Assembly (NCBI GenBank): GCA_964617995.1 | Contig: CAZTXD010000101.1 | Coordinates: forward strand, 1 to 13,842 | DNA: 13,842 nt | Reading direction: 5' to 3' | Source of the DNA: CAZTXD01 sp964617995 | Lineage (GTDB): Bacteria; Actinomycetota; Acidimicrobiia; Spongiisociales; ZC4RG35 | Shown: positions 1 to 6,693 of the stretch, piece after piece | How the letters are laid out: each line of letters opens with the position of its first letter | Numbering within the stretch: position 1 is the first letter of the stretch | Notes under the pieces: model-generated | Databases searched by the model: none | Seen by the model: the letters and a program-made list of their open reading frames with translations, nothing else | Told to the model about the DNA's origin: nothing | Translations under genes and position numbers: made by a program

Positions 1-583
1 AGTGGACGATGACGTCGGCTCCCAGCTCGAACGGTCGTTGGAAGTAGGGCGTCAGAAATGTGTTGTCGGTCACATGGAGGATGCCGGCGGCCGCGCAGAT
101 CCTTGAGACCTCAGCGAGATCGGTGACCTTCAGCGTCGGGTTGGCCGGGCTCTCGGTGAACACCAGCCGCGTGTTCTCCTTGATCGAGTCGGAGACCCGA
201 GCGGTGTTCGAGGCGTCGATGAAGTCGACCTCGACCCCGAACTTGCGTAAGAACTGGTCCGCGTAGCGATAGGTCCCTCCGTAGACGACGTCGGCGATGA
301 CGACGTGGTCACCGGCTTCGAGCAGGGCGTGGAACACGGCCACCGTCGCTGCCATCCCCGAGGCATAAGCGGTGGTGTCCACCCCTCCTTCCAGGGCGGT
401 GAGCTTCTCCTCGAACGCTCTCACCGTGGGGTTCCCGGCCCGGGAGTAGGAGTAACCCTTGCCCATGTAATCGTCCACCGAGTCCTGGACAAAGGTGGTC
501 GACTGGTAGATCGGGGTGAGGATGGCCCCGGTGGTGGGATCGGGGACGACTCCGGCGTGAATCTGTTTGGTGCGAAAACCCAT
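1..583 (-). CDS. Cys/Met metabolism PLP-dependent enzyme (cystathionine gamma-synthase/lyase-like), 3' part outside window
   Basis: The reading frame begins with ATG at 583 and runs off the left edge, giving about 194 residues of an enzyme family usually near 380-400. Visible family signatures are IHAG near the N-terminus, TGAILTPIYQSTTF, YSYSRAGNPT (substrate and PLP-phosphate contacts), LEGG, YASGMAA, GDHVV and YGGTYR, then ESPANPTLKVTD and VTDNTF, where the Asp faces the PLP ring nitrogen. The lysine that binds PLP lies beyond the window. The family forms or cleaves thioether bonds in cysteine, homocysteine and methionine metabolism in the cytoplasm. The visible part cannot decide between cystathionine gamma-synthase, cystathionine gamma-lyase, O-acetylhomoserine sulfhydrylase and methionine gamma-lyase. 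No good Shine-Dalgarno is seen before the ATG. The 93-base gap upstream carries two copies of a palindrome, suggesting its own regulated promoter. Confidence 0.88.
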   Translation of the reverse strand, partial: MGFRTKQIHAGVVPDPTTGAILTPIYQSTTFVQDSVDDYMGKGYSYSRAGNPTVRAFEEKLTALEGGVDTTAYASGMAATVAVFHALLEAGDHVVIADVVYGGTYRYADQFLRKFGVEVDFIDASNTARVSDSIKENTRLVFTESPANPTLKVTDLAEVSRICAAAGILHVTDNTFLTPYFQRPFELGADVIVH

Positions 584-623
584 CGCGCGATTGTGCCACG
601 CCGTCCGCGTCACCGAAGAGGTG

Positions 624-670
624 TTGCTATAGCAAGAGGTCGTGGTTTCCGAGACCTGATGCTATAGCAA
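624..670. promoter_or_regulatory. Two copies of a TTGCTATAGCAA palindrome, candidate operator pair
   Basis: TTGCTATAGCAA at 624-635 is a perfect 12-bp palindrome. A second copy, TGCTATAGCA plus one further A, is at 660-670. The centres are 35 bp apart. Both lie in the short gap between the glnR-like stop and the start of the PLP enzyme gene, which reads leftward from 583. Two identical palindromes in so small a gap are best explained as binding sites of a dimeric repressor or activator acting on the PLP gene. The copies could also pair with each other in RNA, but no T tract follows, so a Rho-independent terminator is unlikely. The cognate regulator is unknown. Confidence 0.5.
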
Positions 671-676
671 CGCCTT

Positions 677-1312
677 TTAGCCCCAGCGGTAGCCGACCGA
701 GCGAACGGTGGTGATCCAAGAGGCCCGTTCCTGGCCCAGCTTGGAACGGAGCCGGCGAACGTGGACGTCGACGGTGCGGGCCCCGCCGTAGTACTCGTAG
801 CCCCAGACCTTGGAGAGGAGCTGTTCCCGCGACCAGACCCTGACCGGATTCTCGACGAGGAAGCGGAGCAGTTCGTACTCCATGTAGGTGAGGTCCATCG
901 GCTCTCCCGCCAGGGTGGCCTGGTAGGTGAGTGGATTCAGTTCGAGGTCCTTGAAACGGAGCAGTTCGTCTCCTGTCTCGGCCACTGCCAGGCGGCGGAG
1001 ACGGATCCGGAACTCAACGGGGTCGATGGGGGTGACCACAAAGTCGGCGGCGACGCCGCTACTTTCGACGATGGCGAGCTGCTCCGGCGCCACCACGAGG
1101 AGGACGGGCAGACCGAGCAGTTCCTCGATGCGGGCCACCTCGCGCAGCTGACGCAGCGGTCCGTGGCCTAACTCGACCACCAGCAGGTCCGACTCCCGCA
1201 GTGTGGCGTTGTCGGTTCCGATTTCGTCAATGGTTTTGACCGAGACGTCGGACAGAGCCAGACCATCGGCCAGATTGTCGGAGTGGGCCTCGGGATAGAC
1301 CGCGGCGATCAC
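677..1312 (-). CDS. glnR: GlnR-like atypical OmpR-family response regulator
   Basis: A 211-residue protein with a receiver-like fold (about 1-110) and an OmpR/PhoB winged helix (about 115-211). The C-terminal half, including TYQATLAGEPMDLTYMEYEL, VWGYEYYGG, TVDVHVRRLRSKLG and TTVRSVGYRW, closely resembles actinobacterial GlnR as I recall it. GlnR is an orphan regulator of nitrogen assimilation that lacks a phosphorylation pocket. Here too the pocket is absent: there is no acidic pair near residues 7-10, the usual Lys is Thr in VVTPIDP, and the phosphoacceptor position is Glu47 (VVELG). The GTG start at 1312 overlaps the glutamine synthetase stop by four bases (GTGA), so the two genes should be co-transcribed and translationally coupled. 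This placement supports a nitrogen role. Another OmpR-type orphan regulator is the alternative. Confidence 0.78.
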   Translation of the reverse strand: MIAAVYPEAHSDNLADGLALSDVSVKTIDEIGTDNATLRESDLLVVELGHGPLRQLREVARIEELLGLPVLLVVAPEQLAIVESSGVAADFVVTPIDPVEFRIRLRRLAVAETGDELLRFKDLELNPLTYQATLAGEPMDLTYMEYELLRFLVENPVRVWSREQLLSKVWGYEYYGGARTVDVHVRRLRSKLGQERASWITTVRSVGYRWG

Positions 1313-2634
1313 AGGACCGGCAGATAGGTCTCTAGCTCAAAGCGGGACACGTGACTCTGATACCGTGCCCACTCCGCCCGCTTGTTTCTCAGGAACCAGT
1401 CGAAGACATGCTCACCGAGCGCTTCGGCCACCAGATCGGACGATTCCATGATGTCGAGAGCCGAGGCCAGCGTATCGGGGAGTCTCCGCGCTCCCACCGC
1501 GGCCCGCTCCGCGGTCGTCATCTGGTGGACGTCGGCGGCGATCTCGGGCGGCAGCTCATAGCCCTCCCTGATGCCGGCGAGTCCCGCGGCGAGGATCACC
1601 GACAGAGCCAGATACGGATTGCAGGCGGCGTCGGCGGCGCGGTATTCGACTCGAACCGACGACGGTTTGCCCTTCTTGACCGAGGGCACCCGAACCAGCG
1701 CCGACTGGTTGTTTCGGGCCCACGACATGTAGATCGGGGCGTCGAACCCGCCGACGAGACGCTTGTACGAGTTGACCCACTGGTTGGTCACCGCGGTCAT
1801 TTCGGCGGCATGCTTGAGGAGGCCCGCGATGAACGCCTCGGCCACCTTGGACAGACCTCCCTGGGTGCCTGGCTCGTGGAATGTGTTCGTGTCCCCTTCG
1901 AAGAGAGATAGGTGAAGGTGCATACCCGAGCCGTCGTGGTCCTGTAATGGCTTGGGCATGAACGTGGCGTAGATGCCGGATTGGAGAGCTACCTCCTTCA
2001 CCGTGAGACGAGCGGTCATGATGTTGTCAGCCATAGTGAGGGCGTCGGTGTAGCGGGCGATGATCTCGTGCTGGCTGGGGGCGACCTCGTGATGGGAGTG
2101 TTCAATGGGGATGCCGAGTTGCTCCAGGGCATTGATCGTCTTGCGTCGGTACTCCTGGGCCACGTCGAGGGGAGTGAGGTCGAAGTAGCCACCCCGGTCG
2201 AGTACCTGCGGCTCCGGCCCGCTGTCGGCGAAGTAGAAAAACTCGAGTTCGGGGGCAGTGAAGAAGGTGTATCCCATCTCTGACGCCCTCTCCAGGTTCC
2301 GCTTGAGGACCGTGCGCGGGTCGCCGTCGAAAGGTTCTCCGTCTGGCGTGGTGATGTCGCAGAACATGCGAGCCACCTGCTGTTCGGTTCGCCACGGCAG
2401 CACGGCGAACGTGGTGGGGTCGGGCCGCGCCAACATGTCGGCCTCTTGGATGCGGGCGTACCCGTCGATCGATGAGCCGTCGAAGGTCATGCCCTCCTCG
2501 AAGGCCACCTCCAGCTCGGCGGGGCTGATAGCGACCGACTTGAGGAAGCCGAGGACGTCGGTGAACCACAGCCGGATGAACCGGATTCCCCGCTCCTCGA
2601 CGGTGCGCATCACGTAATCGGCCTGCTTGCTCAT
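1309..2634 (-). CDS. glnA2: Type I glutamine synthetase, GlnA2-like
   Basis: A 441-residue glutamine synthetase that ligates ammonia to glutamate using ATP in the cytoplasm, normally as a dodecamer. The start MSKQADYVMRTVEERGIRFI, the segment IRLWFTDVLGFLKSVAI and the motif DGSSIDGY in the N-terminal beta-grasp domain match the mycobacterial GlnA2 type. Catalytic-domain markers follow: PELEFFYF, HHEVAPSQHE, GSGMHLHLSLF, VNSYKRLVGG, NNQSALVRVP, RVEYRAADAACNPYLA and the C-terminal EHVFDWFLRNKRAEWARY. No NLYDLPP-type adenylylation site is seen, and the length is shorter than the adenylylated GSI-beta enzymes (about 470 residues). The ATG at 2634 is preceded by GGTGGA about five bases upstream. 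It precedes and overlaps the glnR-like gene. Upstream, toward whiB, lie three inverted repeats; I found no clear GlnR box there. Confidence 0.92.
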   Translation of the reverse strand: MSKQADYVMRTVEERGIRFIRLWFTDVLGFLKSVAISPAELEVAFEEGMTFDGSSIDGYARIQEADMLARPDPTTFAVLPWRTEQQVARMFCDITTPDGEPFDGDPRTVLKRNLERASEMGYTFFTAPELEFFYFADSGPEPQVLDRGGYFDLTPLDVAQEYRRKTINALEQLGIPIEHSHHEVAPSQHEIIARYTDALTMADNIMTARLTVKEVALQSGIYATFMPKPLQDHDGSGMHLHLSLFEGDTNTFHEPGTQGGLSKVAEAFIAGLLKHAAEMTAVTNQWVNSYKRLVGGFDAPIYMSWARNNQSALVRVPSVKKGKPSSVRVEYRAADAACNPYLALSVILAAGLAGIREGYELPPEIAADVHQMTTAERAAVGARRLPDTLASALDIMESSDLVAEALGEHVFDWFLRNKRAEWARYQSHVSRFELETYLPVL

Positions 2635-2646
2635 CTATCCACCGAA

Positions 2647-2693
2647 CCTGAGGCGATTCAGGGTCATATATGACCCCACGATCCCCGGGATCG
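2647..2693. promoter_or_regulatory. Cluster of three inverted repeats upstream of glnA2
   Basis: The 77-base gap between whiB and glnA2 contains three consecutive inverted repeats. CCTGA(6 nt)TCAGG spans 2647-2662. GGGTCATATATGACCC spans 2661-2676 and is a perfect 16-bp palindrome. CGATCCCCGGGATCG spans 2679-2693 with seven-base arms around one base. The first two share bases 2661-2662. On the minus strand they lie in the promoter or 5' leader of glnA2-glnR and just after the whiB stop. No T tract follows any of them in the minus direction, so a simple Rho-independent terminator for whiB is not supported. They could be operators or leader-RNA hairpins. On the minus strand, TTGCGA lies 17-20 bases before an AT-rich CATATATG, a weak promoter candidate. 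Confidence 0.5.
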
Positions 2694-2711
2694 CAAATAC
2701 TGGGCGGATTT

Positions 2712-2999
2712 TCAGGCGGTGCGACGCCGCCCGGCGAGCCACTTCCGCCGGAGCGACTTGCGCTCCCGCTCGGAAGTGCCTCCCCAGATCCCGGAGCGCT
2801 GATTGGTCTCCAGCGCGTACTCCAAGCAGTCGTCGATCACGGGGCAGACGGCGCACACGGCTTTTGCCTTTTCGACTCGAGCGTCGTCGGTGCCGTCGAT
2901 CGAGGGGAAGAAGAGCGAGTTCGGATAACCGGAGCAGGCCGCTTGGGCCCTCCAGTCCGCAACCAGCTCGGCCGCGAGTTGTGTTGGCCCTAAGGTCAC
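2712..2999 (-). CDS. WhiB-family iron-sulfur transcriptional regulator
   Basis: A 95-residue WhiB-like (Wbl) protein. The four conserved cysteines that bind a [4Fe-4S] cluster are at 22, 49, 52 and 58 (C-X26-C-X2-C-X5-C). The G[I/V]WGG turn is at 70-74 (GIWGG) and is followed by a basic tail, KSLRRKWLAGRRR, expected to contact DNA. Wbl proteins are restricted to Actinobacteria and their phages; they act through partner sigma factors and respond to redox state or NO. The sequence does not clearly decide the subclass (WhiB1, WhiB2 or another), so no symbol is given. The start is GTG at 2999, with GAAGG just upstream and a possible -10 about seven bases away, so the mRNA may be leaderless. The gene lies upstream of glnA2 on the same strand, but the intervening inverted repeats suggest separate expression. 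Confidence 0.93.
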   Translation of the reverse strand: MTLGPTQLAAELVADWRAQAACSGYPNSLFFPSIDGTDDARVEKAKAVCAVCPVIDDCLEYALETNQRSGIWGGTSERERKSLRRKWLAGRRRTA

Positions 3000-3005
3000 G
3001 CCTTC

Positions 3006-3034
3006 ATATTGGTGGTGCGCTCTCTGGCTGGCAA
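3006..3034 (-). promoter_or_regulatory. Candidate whiB promoter, possibly leaderless
   Basis: On the minus strand TTGCCA (3034-3029) and CAATAT (3011-3006) are separated by exactly 17 bases. The -10-like box ends six bases before the GTG start at 2999, so transcription would begin at or next to the start codon. The -35 box matches TTGACA at five of six positions; the -10 is weak (three of six). Leaderless mRNAs are common in Actinobacteria. This is inferred from spacing only. Confidence 0.35.
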
Positions 3035-3041
3035 AACGGCG

Positions 3042-3860
3042 TTACTCCTGTTCGCTCGAGGGTTCGGTCCCATGATCCTCGGCTTTGGGTGAGTCGGCGT
3101 CGACGTGACCGGATGAGATAACGGTGGTCGTCTCCCGGACCCGGTGCCGTCCTCTGACCACCACAGTCACCAGCACGATGATCAGCAGCACCAGCACGGC
3201 AAGGGCGATTCCGGTAACCGGGTCGAACCCTTCCCCGACGATCCTCACGAAGCCGAACCCGTCGCAAGTAGCGGCGAAGCCTCCTACTTCGTATACCCCG
3301 ACGTAGAGACCGAGATCGATGCCCCGGAGAGCGGCATACGCACCGACATCGGGTACCTCCCCTCCGTTTTCTATGTCGCCTTCCTCGTTGGGTTCGGTTG
3401 CGGACTCGATTGGCACCGCAATGCCACCGAGCACCACGTGGAGGGCCCAGTCGTAGTCGGTGAACACCGTCGGTGAGGTGGCACTCCAGGAGAGGGGCCC
3501 GTCGGCCTCCAACCTGAACGGGTCGGAGCGCGATGTGTCGGTGACCGTGGTGGCGTCCACCGCCGAGGCGGCATTGACGGCGCATCCGCCGTTGAGCTGG
3601 CCGCTCTGCCCCACCTTGCCGACTCCAAGGGCACCCCAGACCAGCATCGGGACCAGGATGATCAGAGACACGATCAGGCTCGTGTACGAGCCCTCGCGAC
3701 CGACGGTGAGGAGGATCATCCCGATCAGCCCGGTCACGGCGGGCAGCAGAAAGAGAGTGAGCTGATCGGCAGGCCACCATCCTTGACGGGCGAGTATCAC
3801 CGCCAGCGACACCCCGATCAGGACCCCGACGACGGTTCCGGACAGTGATTTGCGCGGCAT
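3042..3860 (-). CDS. Putative membrane protein with four predicted helices and an extracytoplasmic domain, function unknown
   Basis: A 272-residue protein that I do not recognise. Hydrophobic stretches suggest helices near residues 8-25, 33-53, 60-80 and 217-236. The stretch from about 81 to 215 is hydrophilic, acidic and Gly-rich and would lie outside the membrane. It carries the only two cysteines, C93 and C199, which could form a disulfide. The C-terminal tail after 237 begins with basic RGRHRVR and ends in an acidic, probably disordered segment. The ATG at 3860 has a good Shine-Dalgarno (GGGAGG) about nine bases upstream. The gene diverges from the TetR-family regulator across 87 bases, a classical arrangement in which the regulator may control it. 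No transport or enzymatic motif is visible, so no function is assigned. Confidence 0.75.
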   Translation of the reverse strand: MPRKSLSGTVVGVLIGVSLAVILARQGWWPADQLTLFLLPAVTGLIGMILLTVGREGSYTSLIVSLIILVPMLVWGALGVGKVGQSGQLNGGCAVNAASAVDATTVTDTSRSDPFRLEADGPLSWSATSPTVFTDYDWALHVVLGGIAVPIESATEPNEEGDIENGGEVPDVGAYAALRGIDLGLYVGVYEVGGFAATCDGFGFVRIVGEGFDPVTGIALAVLVLLIIVLVTVVVRGRHRVRETTTVISSGHVDADSPKAEDHGTEPSSEQE

Positions 3861-3934
3861 GGTATCGCACCTCCCTGCGTGAGACTACGCCGACACGAAA
3901 CCCCGGTGACACACGACTTTCCCCACGCGTCGAA

Positions 3935-3940
3935 TAGCCT
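3935..3940 (+). promoter_or_regulatory. Candidate -10 element for a leaderless tetR transcript
   Basis: TAGCCT at 3935-3940 fits TAnnnT and lies seven bases before the GTG at 3948, the spacing expected when transcription starts at the start codon. No Shine-Dalgarno precedes that GTG, and no convincing -35 box is seen. Weak evidence, given mainly because it bears on the choice of start. Confidence 0.3.
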
Positions 3941-3947
3941 CTTGGCC

Positions 3948-4550
3948 GTGCCCAAGATTCGCGCCGCCTCGATTGATGAGCACAAGGAGCTGACGAGACG
4001 CTCCCTGCTCGACGCCGCCTTCGAAGTGATCGCCGAGGCGGGCACGGCAGAAGTCCCCCTTGGTGAGATCGCCTTGGCCGCCGGCGTAGGGCGGACGACC
4101 TTCTACGACTACTTCGGAGACCGGGATGACGTGATCGCTTCGCTGGTCGAGGAGAAGCTCCCCGATGTCATCTCGCAGTTGATCGAGTCGGTTCCCGAAG
4201 ACTTACCGACAACGGAACGGCTCGCCCGGCTCGCGTCCGCCACGGTTGAGTTCGTGGCCACCGACCGCGTGTTCGGGGTGATCCTCCATCGGGAGGCGGG
4301 TCGTATGGGTCAGGAGGCACAGGAGCGGATCAGAAGCTCGCATGCGCAGCTGGCCACCGAGCTGGCGTCCATCTATATGACCGGCGTACAGGAGGGGGTC
4401 TTCCGGGAGATGCCTGCCTATCTGGCCGGACGTCTCATCCAGGACACGATCATGTCAGCTGCCCGGGTCTTGATAGAGGACGACTCCCGCCGCAAGGAGG
4501 TGACTGAAGGAGTGGAGGCCTTCCTGCTCGGCGGTCTGGGAAGCAGTTGA
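3948..4550 (+). CDS. TetR/AcrR-family transcriptional regulator
   Basis: A 200-residue protein with the N-terminal TetR helix-turn-helix at about residues 15-60. LDAAFEVIAEAG is the first helix, and LGEIALAAGVGRTTFYDYFGDRDDV is the HTH and the family's hallmark Y-x-Y/F-F turn. The C-terminal ligand and dimerisation domain (about 65-195) has no recognisable ligand signature. The frame is open further upstream (an ATG at 3879), but homology to TetR proteins begins shortly after the GTG at 3948. That GTG gives a normal family length and has a well-spaced -10 candidate. It diverges from the unknown membrane protein and ends 24 bases before ppk, so it may regulate either or both. No clear operator palindrome is visible in the 87-base divergent gap. 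Confidence 0.88.
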   Translation: MPKIRAASIDEHKELTRRSLLDAAFEVIAEAGTAEVPLGEIALAAGVGRTTFYDYFGDRDDVIASLVEEKLPDVISQLIESVPEDLPTTERLARLASATVEFVATDRVFGVILHREAGRMGQEAQERIRSSHAQLATELASIYMTGVQEGVFREMPAYLAGRLIQDTIMSAARVLIEDDSRRKEVTEGVEAFLLGGLGSS

Positions 4551-4574
4551 CCCGCCGGTCACTTGAGCCGATCA

Positions 4575-6647
4575 ATGTCTGAGCCCATGAGCCTGATATC
4601 CCCGGACACCTACATCAACCGCGAGCTCTCCTGGCTCGACTTCAACAAGCGAGTTTTCGCCGTCACCGGGAGAGAGGACTTTCCCCTGCTCGAGAAGGCC
4701 AAGTTTCTGGCCATCTGGTCACAGAACCTCGACGAGTTCTTCCAGGTGAGGGTGGCGGGACTCAAGGAGCAGGTTGCCCACGGTCTCCGGTCCGCCACCC
4801 CCGACGGGCTGACCCCGGGTCAGCAACTCGCCGCCATCCGCGCTGACGTCGACGCCCAGTATCAGGAAGTCTCGAAGCGGTTCCTCTCTGAGATCGCGCC
4901 TGCCCTCGCCAAGGAGGGGATCGTCTTCAGCGACTACTCGACACTTGACGACGAGGACCGCGAGTTCCTCGACAATCAATTCCGCGAGGTGGTCTTCCCG
5001 GTGGTGACACCACTCGCCGTCGATCCGGCGCATCCATTTCCCTATATCTCCAACCTCTCTCTGAACCTGGCCATTTTCGTTCGCAACCCTGAGACCAGGA
5101 TCACCAGGTTCGCCCGGGTCAAGATCCCACCGATCCTGCCCCGGTTCGTGGTCCTGCCCGACGGTGAGAGGTTTGTGCCTCTCGAGCAGGTCATCGCCTC
5201 TCATCTCGATTCGCTGTTCCCGGGCATGGAGGTGCTGGGCCACCACGTCTTCCGCGTCACCCGCAACGCCGACTTCGAAGTCGAGGAGGACGAGGGAGGC
5301 GACCTGCTTATGTCTATCGAATCGGAGTTGACGCAGCGGCGGTTCGGTCGTGTGGTCCGTCTCGAGGTTCATCCCGACATGCCCGACGAGGTCCTCGACC
5401 TGTTGCAGCGCGAGATGGGAGTGACCGCGGATGACGTATATCGCGTCGACGGACCCCTCGACCTGGCCGGGCTGTGGGGCGTCTACGAGATGGACCAGCC
5501 CGAGTTGAAGTTCCCGGTCTTCTCCGGCATTACTCCTCCTCGTCTCTCGTCGGGTTCGACTTCCGGGGACCCGGTCGACTTCTTTGAGGTGATCCAGCAG
5601 GGCGACCTCATGGCCCATCATCCATACGACTCGTTCTCGTCGACCGTGGAGGCGTTCGTATCGCGGGCAGCCAAAGACCCCGACGTCCTCGCCATCAAGA
5701 TGACCCTCTACCGGACCAACCGCAACAGTCAGATCATGCAGTCCCTCATTGAAGCCGCCGAGAGGGGTAAGCAGGTGGTCGCCCTGGTCGAGCTCAAGGC
5801 CCGCTTCGACGAGGAGCGCAATATCGAGTGGGCGCAGCGTCTCGAGGACGTCGGTGTCCATGTCATGTATGGAGTGGTGGGGCTGAAGACACACACCAAG
5901 ATCGCACTGGTGATGCGGAGGGAAGGTGACCGGATCGTCCGCTATGCCCACATCGGGACCGGAAACTACAACGAGAACACGGCCCGGATCTACGAAGACG
6001 TAGGGGTGTTCACCGCAGACCCCGATCTCGGATCCGACCTTTCGGATCTCTTCAACTATCTCACCGGATACAGCCGCCAGACCCGGTATCGATCGTTGGC
6101 GGTGTCTCCGGACGGGATCCGCGATCGCATCGTCGGTCTCATCGACGACGAGGCGGCGCGATCCGACGGCCACATCACCATGAAGATGAACTCGCTGGTA
6201 GACGCGGGGATCATCGAAGCGCTCTACCGCGCCTCGCAGGCGGGGACGAGGATCGATCTCTGTGTCCGCGGGATTTGCGGTCTGGTCCCCGGTGTCGCCG
6301 GCCTGTCCGAGAACATCAAGGTGCGCTCGATCGTCGGCCGATACCTGGAGCACTCACGGATCTATCGGTTCGGGGCGAGGGGGCGGGAGCGGCACTACCT
6401 CTACGGTTCGGCGGACATGATGCCGAGGAACCTCGATCGTCGGGTCGAAGCTCTGGCCCCGATCAACGACCCGGACCTCCAGTTCCGTATGGACGAAATC
6501 TTCGATGTGGTCTTCGCCGACGACACGCTCGCCTGGGAGCTGGGCCCGAACCGCAACTGGGTCGGCGTCGAAGGCGAGGGGAACGTGGATACCCACGAGG
6601 CCCTCCAGGAGCTCGCCCTGGTCCGTAGCACTGCCCACCTGGTTTGA
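4575..6647 (+). CDS. ppk: Polyphosphate kinase 1
   Basis: A 690-residue PPK1, which reversibly transfers the gamma-phosphate of ATP onto inorganic polyphosphate, the cell's phosphate and energy store. The N-terminal domain opens with YINRELSWLDFNKRVF and NLDEFFQVRVAGL. FPYISNLSLNLA follows, then the catalytic core with HHPYDSF, AIKMTLYRT, VALVELKARFDEERNIEWA and GLKTHTK. The autophosphorylated histidine is in HIGTGNYNENTA (His459 in this numbering) and the second active-site histidine is in YLEHSRIYRFG (His593); these correspond to E. coli His435 and His592. Length is typical. The ATG at 4575 is preferred over TTG at 4563 in the same frame; ATG at 4587 also remains possible. None has a strong ribosome site. 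It follows tetR by 24 bases and lies in a phosphate-related neighbourhood. No clear PHO box is seen upstream. Confidence 0.96.
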   Translation: MSEPMSLISPDTYINRELSWLDFNKRVFAVTGREDFPLLEKAKFLAIWSQNLDEFFQVRVAGLKEQVAHGLRSATPDGLTPGQQLAAIRADVDAQYQEVSKRFLSEIAPALAKEGIVFSDYSTLDDEDREFLDNQFREVVFPVVTPLAVDPAHPFPYISNLSLNLAIFVRNPETRITRFARVKIPPILPRFVVLPDGERFVPLEQVIASHLDSLFPGMEVLGHHVFRVTRNADFEVEEDEGGDLLMSIESELTQRRFGRVVRLEVHPDMPDEVLDLLQREMGVTADDVYRVDGPLDLAGLWGVYEMDQPELKFPVFSGITPPRLSSGSTSGDPVDFFEVIQQGDLMAHHPYDSFSSTVEAFVSRAAKDPDVLAIKMTLYRTNRNSQIMQSLIEAAERGKQVVALVELKARFDEERNIEWAQRLEDVGVHVMYGVVGLKTHTKIALVMRREGDRIVRYAHIGTGNYNENTARIYEDVGVFTADPDLGSDLSDLFNYLTGYSRQTRYRSLAVSPDGIRDRIVGLIDDEAARSDGHITMKMNSLVDAGIIEALYRASQAGTRIDLCVRGICGLVPGVAGLSENIKVRSIVGRYLEHSRIYRFGARGRERHYLYGSADMMPRNLDRRVEALAPINDPDLQFRMDEIFDVVFADDTLAWELGPNRNWVGVEGEGNVDTHEALQELALVRSTAHLV

Positions 6648-6693
6648 TGCTCATCGATACTCCTCGCATCTCGGAAGGAGGTTCGGTGGACTC

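Noticed and set aside
624..670. Rho-independent terminator of the glnR-like gene from the twin palindromes
   Set aside because: No T tract follows in the minus direction and the stem would be AT-rich with a long loop; operator sites explain it better.
2635..2711. GlnR box (GTnAC/GAAAC type) before glnA2
   Set aside because: I could not find two properly spaced half-sites in the gap.
3004..3912. 302-codon minus-strand frame overlapping the membrane protein
   Set aside because: Its product is Arg-rich with no fold signature. The overlapping 3042-3860 frame has a ribosome site and hydrophobic helices.
3861..3947. Possible TetR operator in the divergent gap
   Set aside because: Only four- to six-base inverted matches (such as CGTG/CACG and ACGCGT) were found, too weak to call.
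4551..4574. GGTCACTTGAG at 4557-4567 as a PHO-box unit before ppk
   Set aside because: A single unit without an adjacent repeat does not make a PHO box.
4719..6353. Open frame of 544 codons on the minus strand opposite ppk
   Set aside because: It is antisense to a clear PPK1 gene; long antisense frames are expected in GC-rich DNA, and the translation shows no family motif.
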